Source of the DNA: an uncultured Flavobacteriales bacterium
GTDB lineage: Bacteria > Bacteroidota > Bacteroidia > Flavobacteriales > Flavobacteriaceae
Direction: 5' to 3'
DNA: 22,364 nucleotides
Assembly: GCA_913009535.1 (NCBI GenBank)
Contig: CAJVXR010000018.1
Span: 1 to 22,364, forward strand
The position numbers and the translations under genes are program-made. Positions 17,228 to 22,364 of this stretch are shown here, piece after piece. Under the pieces are notes generated by a model. The model was not told the origin of the DNA and ran no database searches. It was given only the letters and a program-made list of their open reading frames with translations. The number at the start of each line of letters is the position of its first letter. The stretch's first letter is position 1.

Positions 17228-17877
17228 TTGCCTTTTTTATAATCACTTAAAAACTTCTCTAAACCAATATCAGTTAAAGGATGTCTTAACAGTCCTGAAA
17301 TTGAACTTAGTGGACCAGTCATTACATCTGCACCTATTTTAGCACAATCTATTACATGCATCGTGTGTCTAACAGACGCTGCTAGAATTTGTGTTGTAAA
17401 CCCATAGTTGTCATAAATTAATCTGATTTCTGCAATTAAATTTAAACCATCTGTTGAAATATCATCTAACCTACCTATAAATGGTGACACATAAGTTGCT
17501 CCAGCTTTAGCGGCTAAAAGTGCTTGACCAGCAGAAAAAACTAATGTTACATTAGTTTTAATATCGTTATCACTAAAATATTTTGCAGCTTTAATTCCAT
17601 CTTTAATCATAGGTAACTTTACAACTATCTGACTATGAAGATTTGCTAATTCAGTTCCTTCAGAAATCATATTTTCAAAGTCTGTTGCAATGACCTCTGC
17701 TGAAACGTCACCATCTACTATATCACATATATCTTTATAATGTTGTAAAATATTTTTAGCTCCAGTAATTCCTTCTTTAGCCATCAAGGAAGGATTAGTG
17801 GTAACACCATCCAAAACACCTAAGTCTTGTGCTTCTTTGATTTGATCTAAATTTGCTGTATCAATAAAAAATTTCAT
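17224..17877 (-). CDS. TalC-type small transaldolase
   Basis: A 217-residue class I aldolase of the transaldolase/fructose-6-phosphate aldolase subfamily, in the non-oxidative pentose phosphate pathway. [13 protein letters not shown] (4-16), GVTTNPSL (24-31), the Schiff-base lysine in VVKLPM (Lys87), [25 protein letters not shown] (109-133, in pieces) and GRLDD are all present, ending with LAASVRH and the LPLT-like [11 protein letters not shown]. The residue that separates transaldolase from fructose-6-phosphate aldolase (Tyr131 in E. coli FSA) is Phe133 here (SPFIGR), favouring transaldolase. Such genes are often labelled fsa. The ATG at 17877 is the natural start. It is convergent with the thioredoxin-fold gene and overlaps it by 4 bases. 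The 100 bases upstream (17878-17977) are A/T-rich with no clear promoter. Confidence 0.93.
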   Translation of the reverse strand: MKFFIDTANLDQIKEAQDLGVLDGVTTNPSLMAKEGITGAKNILQHYKDICDIVDGDVSAEVIATDFENMISEGTELANLHSQIVVKLPMIKDGIKAAKYFSDNDIKTNVTLVFSAGQALLAAKAGATYVSPFIGRLDDISTDGLNLIAEIRLIYDNYGFTTQILAASVRHTMHVIDCAKIGADVMTGPLSSISGLLRHPLTDIGLEKFLSDYKKGN

Positions 17878-17977
17878 AGTAGACTAATTTTATTAAAATT
17901 AATATTTAAAATTACAATAAATAAAAAAAATAAAAATTGAAATACATATAAACATATTAACAAATTGGTGAATAGTT

Positions 17978-18775
17978 TTAATAACTTCTCATCACTATAT
18001 ATTCAAATAATTTCTGAGGAAGAAGGAGTTTTAGATATGGGGCAACTGTTTCTAAAAAAGAGCCAACTGTATATTTCTTTTTGGGATTATTAGTGTTGAT
18101 TATCTTAAAAACTAGTTTAGCAATTAATTTAGGGTCTGAACCGCTATCAACATGCTCGTTCATCAATTTAAGAGCTTTAGAATAACTAGAGAAGTATACA
18201 GAGTTCTTTTTAATTAACGCATGGTATCTTCTAGAAGCGATGTTTGTTGCAAACTCACCAGGAGCTATAGTCACAACATTAATATTAAATGGCTTAGTTT
18301 CCATGTTTAAGGTTTCAGAAACTAAATCTAAAGCAGCTTTACTTGCGCTGTAAATAGATCTATATGGAGTACCTACATAAGCAGAAACTGATGTAACATT
18401 GATAATTAAACCTTGTTTATTTTCTCGCATTACAGGTAAAACCTTTTTAATAATATTTATAGGACCAAATAAGTTTGTTTTAAAATTATTTTCTATTTCG
18501 TTTTCTGGCAACTCTTCCAAAGGTCCTGTAATACCTACTCCTGCATTATTAATTAAAACATCAACTCTACCTTCAATCTTGATTATTTCGCCAACACAGA
18601 GATCTATACTTGAGGATTTTTGCACATCTAAATCTAATAATGTAAAATTAGAATTTATATAATTAGAAGAATTTCTACTTGTTCCATAAACTTTGAAACC
18701 TTTAATAGTTAAAAAATCTCCTAAAGCCTTACCTATACCAGAAGAAGCTCCTGTGATTAAAATTACTTTTGACAT
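17978..18775 (-). CDS. Short-chain dehydrogenase/reductase
   Basis: Classical SDR of 265 residues, an NAD(P)-dependent oxidoreductase. The Rossmann nucleotide loop TGASSGIG (8-15), LDLD (47-50), NNAGVG (76-81), the catalytic serine region NVTSVSAY (126-133, probably Ser129) and the YSASK active site (Tyr142, Lys146) are all intact. Arg34 after the second strand (GTSRNSS) suggests NADP(H) preference. The substrate is unknown; the family covers sterol, ketone, fatty-acyl and sugar reductases. The start at 18775 is an ATG. The gene lies 38 bases downstream of the SRP RNA on the same strand, with a TATATTTC (- strand, 18796-18803) one base from the -7 consensus in between, so it probably has its own promoter. 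Confidence 0.9.
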   Translation of the reverse strand: MSKVILITGASSGIGKALGDFLTIKGFKVYGTSRNSSNYINSNFTLLDLDVQKSSSIDLCVGEIIKIEGRVDVLINNAGVGITGPLEELPENEIENNFKTNLFGPINIIKKVLPVMRENKQGLIINVTSVSAYVGTPYRSIYSASKAALDLVSETLNMETKPFNINVVTIAPGEFATNIASRRYHALIKKNSVYFSSYSKALKLMNEHVDSGSDPKLIAKLVFKIINTNNPKKKYTVGSFLETVAPYLKLLLPQKLFEYIVMRSY

Positions 18776-18805
18776 GTGGTTGGAATATTATAAAGGAAAT
18801 ATAAT

Positions 18806-18813
18806 AAAAAAAA
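18806..18813 (-). terminator. T-tract ending the SRP RNA gene
   Basis: Eight T's on the - strand follow directly after the closing stem (GGCAAG/CTTGCC) of the SRP RNA, so the terminal helix plus U-tract can act as an intrinsic terminator before the SDR gene. Confidence 0.55.
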
Positions 18814-18907
18814 GGCAAGCTACCTACATCACACCGCTACAACCGTATACCTTTGCTGTGTTCCCACTCTGGAGGATTAAACAGGAGCTAGTTGTGTAGG
18901 ACTTGCC
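18814..18907 (-). ncRNA. ffs: Small bacterial SRP RNA (4.5S type)
   Basis: A 94-base RNA of the signal recognition particle, which binds Ffh and targets membrane and secreted proteins. On the - strand the ends pair (GGCAAG with CUUGCC), followed by CCUACA with UGUAGG. The apical domain IV reads CAGA-GUG-GGAA-CAC-AGCA: a GGAA tetraloop on a three-pair stem, flanked by the symmetric-loop bases AG(A) and AGCA that contact Ffh. Compared with E. coli 4.5S RNA the three stem pairs differ but all stay paired, which is strong structural support. CUGUUUA before the domain and UGUAGC after it also match the known RNA. A T-tract follows the 3' end and a near-consensus -7 box precedes the 5' end. No protein is coded here. 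Confidence 0.88.
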
Positions 18908-18911
18908 AATG

Positions 18912-18919
18912 TAAATATA
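18912..18919 (-). promoter_or_regulatory. Likely -7 promoter box for the SRP RNA
   Basis: On the - strand this reads TATATTTA, one base off TAnnTTTG. It ends 5 bases before the predicted RNA 5' end at 18907, the spacing expected for a -7 element. A TTAG about 18 bases further upstream may be a weak -33. Confidence 0.45.
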
Positions 18920-18985
18920 CAAATGATTTATAATACGCTAAGATTTTTTTAAGTTAATTTAAATAAATAAATTGCCAATATACTT

Positions 18986-20023
18986 ATGCTTATGAGCTTC
19001 AAAATATTAAAAATAATTTTATCCATCTTTTTATTTGGATGCAGCAATAATCTTGATGCTAATTTAAATATCACATCAAATATTAAAGAAAAACTACAGC
19101 GCAACGAAACCATTAAATTAACTGTCAATGAAAAATTTGATTCGATTAAGATTTATAGCTCAAGTAAATTAATTTACAACTTTATAGACAACTCAATAAA
19201 TAATTTAGAATTTGAGCTTGAAAATTTAAGACTTGGTCAAAATAATATTAATATTGTTTCGTTTTTTAATAATAAAAATAAATCAAAAAAATATAGTTTT
19301 ATTGTTCTAAATGATGAAAAACCGAAAATTTATTCTTACAAAATAATTAATACTTACCCCCATGATATAAATTCTTATACTCAAGGGCTAGAATTTAGTA
19401 AAGGTTTTTTATACGAAAGCACTGGAAAATACGGTAAATCAAAATTAAGAAAAACTGAATATAAAACTGGTAAAACTTTATCAGAAATTAATATTTCTAA
19501 TAAATACTTTGCTGAAGGATTAACAATCATGAATGATAAAATAATTCAATTAACATGGAGGGAAAAGATTGGATTAGTATATAATTTAGAGAACTTAGAA
19601 TTAATAGACAAGTTCTATTACAATAAAAGTTTAGAAGGTTGGGGACTATGTAATGATTCAACTAAAATATTCAAAAGTGATGGCACTGAAAAAATTTGGA
19701 TACTAGACCCAAACACATATAAAGAAATTGATAATTTTGAAGTTTATACTAATAAAGGCAAGGTTAATGGTCTAAATGAGTTAGAGTGGGTAAATGGTAA
19801 AATATACGCAAATAGATACTTAAAAAACGGAGTAGCAATTATTGATCCGACTAATGGTGCAGTTGAAGGTGTAATTGATCTTTCTGGGCTAAAACAAAGA
19901 GTTACAAATCATAATAATTTAGATGTTTTAAATGGTATAGCATTCAACAAAGAGAGTCAAACATTATTTGTTACAGGAAAAATGTGGGATAAGATATTTG
20001 AAATTGAGATAATAAAAAAATAA
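18986..20023 (+). CDS. Glutaminyl-peptide cyclotransferase lipoprotein
   Basis: Predicted lipid-anchored enzyme that turns N-terminal glutamine into pyroglutamate on secreted proteins, of the beta-propeller (plant/bacterial QC, Glu_cyclase_2) family. The signal peptide ends with LFGC (Cys19). Residues about 25-112 form a beta-sandwich-like N-terminal domain seen in Bacteroidota members. The propeller (about 115-345) carries YPHDINSYTQGLEF (124-137), YESTGKYG (143-150), FAEGLT (175-180), GWGLC (218-222), NELEWVNGKIYAN (264-276), LNGIAF (315-320) and TGKMW (330-334). Starts at 18986 and 18992 are both possible; they differ by two residues. No acidic cluster follows the Cys, so the periplasmic side is more likely. 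The next gene starts 10 bases after its stop, suggesting co-transcription. Confidence 0.92.
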   Translation: MLMSFKILKIILSIFLFGCSNNLDANLNITSNIKEKLQRNETIKLTVNEKFDSIKIYSSSKLIYNFIDNSINNLEFELENLRLGQNNINIVSFFNNKNKSKKYSFIVLNDEKPKIYSYKIINTYPHDINSYTQGLEFSKGFLYESTGKYGKSKLRKTEYKTGKTLSEINISNKYFAEGLTIMNDKIIQLTWREKIGLVYNLENLELIDKFYYNKSLEGWGLCNDSTKIFKSDGTEKIWILDPNTYKEIDNFEVYTNKGKVNGLNELEWVNGKIYANRYLKNGVAIIDPTNGAVEGVIDLSGLKQRVTNHNNLDVLNGIAFNKESQTLFVTGKMWDKIFEIEIIKK

Positions 20024-20033
20024 GAATCTGATT

Positions 20034-21623
20034 ATGAGAAAGTTATTTTCATTAGTATTAAATATTATTATTATCATCTTTTGGAGCTCATGTAGAGAAG
20101 ATTTTAATTTTAATATTACTGAAACACAACTAAGCTTCTCAAAAGATTCAGTCTACTTAGATACTGTCTTTACTAATATTGGTTCTAGTACTTACAATTT
20201 AAAAATATATAACAACTCAAACAACAACATTTTAATCCCTAGTATAAGCCTTGAAAACGGTGAGGATTCCTATTACAGATTAAATGTGGATGGTATGTAT
20301 GGAGGTCAAAGTAATTCTGGGAAATACTTTGAAAATGTTGAATTATTAGCAAAAGACAGTTTGTTTATTTTTATAGAGACCACAATAGATATTACAAATT
20401 TAACAAATGAGTCTAATCAATTTTTGTACAATGATCAAATCAATTTTGAGACTGGTTTTAATTCTCAAAAAGTAGAGTTAATTACATTAGTAAAAGATGC
20501 GGTATTTATCTACCCACATAAATACATTGATGAAAACACTGGTGAAAGTATTACTGAAACATTGAGTTTTGACACAGATAATGATGGTAACTTAGAAGAA
20601 ACTAATTTACAAGGACGGTTTTTATTAGAAAACGAATTGAATTTTACAAATGAAAAACCCTATGTCATATATGGGTATGCAGCTGTACCAGAAAATAGCA
20701 CTCTTACCATAGACAAAGGAGCAAGAATTCATTTTCATGCTAACTCAGGACTAATAGTGACTAGTGGCGCCTCAATTCATGTAAATGGTGAATTTAGTGA
20801 AAATCAAGAAACCCTAGAGAATGAAGTTGTTTTTGAAGGAGATAGATTAGAAACTAGTTTTGAAAATACCCCAGGACAATGGGGTACTATTTGGCTATTT
20901 AAAGGGAGTGTTAACAATATTGTAAATTACTCGACAATAAAAAATTCGACAATAGGAATCTATGCTGAAGATATTTTGAATTCTAGCAACCAATTAGTTA
21001 TTACTAATTCTAAAATTTATAATTCTAGTAATTTTGGGGTTTTAGCAAAGTCATCATCTATAGACGCAAGTAATTTAATCATTAACAGAAGTGGGCAATC
21101 ATCATTCGCTGCTACTTATGGTGGAGATTATAATTTAACCCATTGCACTATAACTAATTATTGGAATAGTAGTTTTAGGCAATTCCCTAGCTTATTAATT
21201 AATAACTATTTGATTGATAATGAAGGAGAAATAATAAATAACACAAACTTAAATTTTAATATAAGTAACAGCATTATAAGCGGAAATGAAAATATTGAGT
21301 TTTTAGTAGAACAATACGATGACTCAAATTTAAATTTTATGTTTAAAAATTGTATGATTAAATTCAACGATATTAATGATAGTTTTTCAAACGAAAATAA
21401 TTTTGATTTTACAAATACTGATAAATATCAAAGTTTATATTTAAATTTAGATCCTGATTTTAAAAACCCTTATAACAATGAATTATTTATTCTTCAGGAG
21501 TCTGAACTAATTAATCTTGGAGACCAACAACTGTCTATAGAATTCCCATTAGATTTGCTGAACATTAGCAGAGTTAATGCACCTGATTTGGGTGCATATC
21601 AACATATTATAATTAATGATTAG
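20034..21623 (+). CDS. Surface-type lipoprotein with parallel beta-helix
   Basis: A 529-residue predicted lipoprotein of unknown function. The signal peptide ends at Cys20 (WSSC). The next residues, REDF, resemble the basic-plus-acidic export signal that sends Bacteroidota lipoproteins to the cell surface. Residues about 30-155 look like an immunoglobulin-like beta domain (SKDSVYLDTVFTNIGSSTY). A segment with DTDNDGN follows near 180-186, resembling a calcium-binding loop. Residues about 205-440 form short beta-repeat rungs typical of a right-handed parallel beta-helix (ENSTLTIDKGARIHF, GLIVTSGASIHVNG, asparagine-rich ladders). The end (LNLDPDFKNP ... NAPDLGAYQH) matches the C-terminal pattern of choice-of-anchor Q proteins. 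No catalytic site could be assigned; adhesion or glycan binding is possible. It lies just downstream of the cyclotransferase and stops 1 base before the convergent glyA. Confidence 0.82.
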   Translation: MRKLFSLVLNIIIIIFWSSCREDFNFNITETQLSFSKDSVYLDTVFTNIGSSTYNLKIYNNSNNNILIPSISLENGEDSYYRLNVDGMYGGQSNSGKYFENVELLAKDSLFIFIETTIDITNLTNESNQFLYNDQINFETGFNSQKVELITLVKDAVFIYPHKYIDENTGESITETLSFDTDNDGNLEETNLQGRFLLENELNFTNEKPYVIYGYAAVPENSTLTIDKGARIHFHANSGLIVTSGASIHVNGEFSENQETLENEVVFEGDRLETSFENTPGQWGTIWLFKGSVNNIVNYSTIKNSTIGIYAEDILNSSNQLVITNSKIYNSSNFGVLAKSSSIDASNLIINRSGQSSFAATYGGDYNLTHCTITNYWNSSFRQFPSLLINNYLIDNEGEIINNTNLNFNISNSIISGNENIEFLVEQYDDSNLNFMFKNCMIKFNDINDSFSNENNFDFTNTDKYQSLYLNLDPDFKNPYNNELFILQESELINLGDQQLSIEFPLDLLNISRVNAPDLGAYQHIIIND

Positions 21624-21624
21624 T

Positions 21625-22364
21625 TTAAATTGAAAAAAGCGGAAATTTACTCATCATTGAATTGACATTCGAACCAATTTCCTTAAGCTTATCTTCATTA
21701 TCATGATTCATTATAGCCTCATCAATAAAGTTTACAATTTTAGCCATATCATCAGTATCTAAACCTCTAGTTGTAACAGCAGCAGTACCTACTCTTATAC
21801 CAGAAGTAACAAATGGGGATTTATCATCAAAAGGTACCATATTTTTGTTTACTGTAATATCAGCGACACCAAGAGCATATTCTGCAGACTTTCCATCAAT
21901 ACCTTTATTTCTAAGATCTATTAACATCATATGATTATCTGTTCCATTAGAAATAATATTGTAGCCTTTTTTTATGAATTCATTCGCCATTACCTGGGCA
22001 TTTTTTTTAACATTTAAAATATAATACATAAAATCATCTTGTAAAGCCTCCTCAAAAGCTATTGCTTTAGCCGCAATAACATGTTCAAGTGGACCACCTT
22101 GATTGCCTGGGAAAATAGCTAAATCAAGCAATGAAGACATTTTTTTCAACTTCCCACTTTTAAATTTAATTCCAAAAGGATTTTCAAAATCTTCACCCAT
22201 CAATATTAAACCACCTCTTGGACCTCTTAATGTCTTATGAGTTGTAGTAGTTACTATGTGACAAAAAGGAACAGGGTCATTCAAAACTCCTTTGGCTATC
22301 AAACCGGAGGGATGAGAAATATCTCCTAATAATAAAGCATTTACACTATCTGCAATCTCTCTAA
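21625..22364 (-). CDS. glyA: Serine hydroxymethyltransferase, 5' partial
   Basis: PLP enzyme that interconverts serine and glycine and charges tetrahydrofolate with a one-carbon unit. Only the C-terminal 246 residues are in the window. The frame continues past an in-frame TTG at 22302 to the right edge as conserved sequence ([20 protein letters not shown]), so the gene starts outside. GDISHPSG holds the Asp and His that contact [17 protein letters not shown] holds the Schiff-base lysine. [21 protein letters not shown] and [31 protein letters not shown] are typical of the family's second half. The end [11 protein letters not shown] matches the usual short tail. It is convergent with the beta-helix lipoprotein gene, with one base between stops and no terminator. 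Confidence 0.96.
   Translation of the reverse strand, partial: REIADSVNALLLGDISHPSGLIAKGVLNDPVPFCHIVTTTTHKTLRGPRGGLILMGEDFENPFGIKFKSGKLKKMSSLLDLAIFPGNQGGPLEHVIAAKAIAFEEALQDDFMYYILNVKKNAQVMANEFIKKGYNIISNGTDNHMMLIDLRNKGIDGKSAEYALGVADITVNKNMVPFDDKSPFVTSGIRVGTAAVTTRGLDTDDMAKIVNFIDEAIMNHDNEDKLKEIGSNVNSMMSKFPLFSI

Noticed and set aside
18399..18662. 87-codon + strand frame opposite the SDR gene
   Set aside because: The SDR motifs on the - strand are complete; this is their antisense.
18693..18899. 68-codon + strand frame across the SDR start and SRP RNA
   Set aside because: It runs through the SRP RNA on the opposite strand, which explains the conserved non-A/T-rich segment.
22300..22302. TTG as the glyA start
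   Set aside because: Upstream codons to the window edge match conserved SHMT sequence, including the PLP-contacting Asp and His.

Overview
The window is a compact, strongly AT-rich piece of chromosome. It reads as a member of the Bacteroidota, most likely a marine-type flavobacterium. The reasons are: an E1 alpha/beta fusion of the type common in that phylum; several short lipoproteins; promoters resembling the Bacteroidota -7 box (TAnnTTTG) where a promoter is visible; no clear Shine-Dalgarno sequences; and a YbiT/Uup-like ABC-F protein whose sequence closely resembles flavobacterial versions from memory. No taxonomic search was run. I see no tRNA or rRNA gene, insertion sequence, prophage or CRISPR array, and no recognisable defence island. 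No stretch longer than 140 bases lacks a gene.

Layout. 1-2321 (+) is the 3' part of a fused 2-oxoacid dehydrogenase E1. 2313-3335 (-) is holA (DNA polymerase III delta). A tight + strand group follows: an orphan HsdR-N-like nuclease-fold protein (3358), a family 2 glycosyltransferase (3795) and an OmpA-type lipoprotein (4840), closed by a perfect bidirectional terminator. A UvrD/PcrA helicase (-) and RecG (+) then diverge from a 140-base region. A TlpA-like lipoprotein (-) and pheT (+) diverge from back-to-back promoters. An ABC-F ATPase (-) and a thioredoxin-fold lipoprotein without redox cysteines (+) diverge from another pair. Next come a TalC-type transaldolase (-), a short-chain dehydrogenase (-) and the SRP RNA (-). 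The window ends with glutaminyl-peptide cyclotransferase (+), a probable surface beta-helix lipoprotein (+) and the 3' part of glyA (-).

Most genes are housekeeping: replication and repair (holA, uvrD-like, recG), translation and protein targeting (pheT, ABC-F, SRP RNA), central and one-carbon metabolism (E1, transaldolase, glyA), and envelope functions (glycosyltransferase, OmpA, TlpA-like, cyclotransferase, beta-helix lipoprotein). Transcription is mostly short divergent or convergent units. Several convergent pairs overlap at their stop codons with no terminator between them.

I did not find a convincing new multi-gene system. The points most worth a second look are: a swapped pair of predicted metal ligands in the E1 thiamine site; an ABC-F protein in which only one composite ATP site looks complete; a thioredoxin-fold lipoprotein with SxxS and no cis-proline; the orphan PD-(D/E)xK-like protein beside holA; and an SRP RNA whose conserved apical stem is entirely re-paired.
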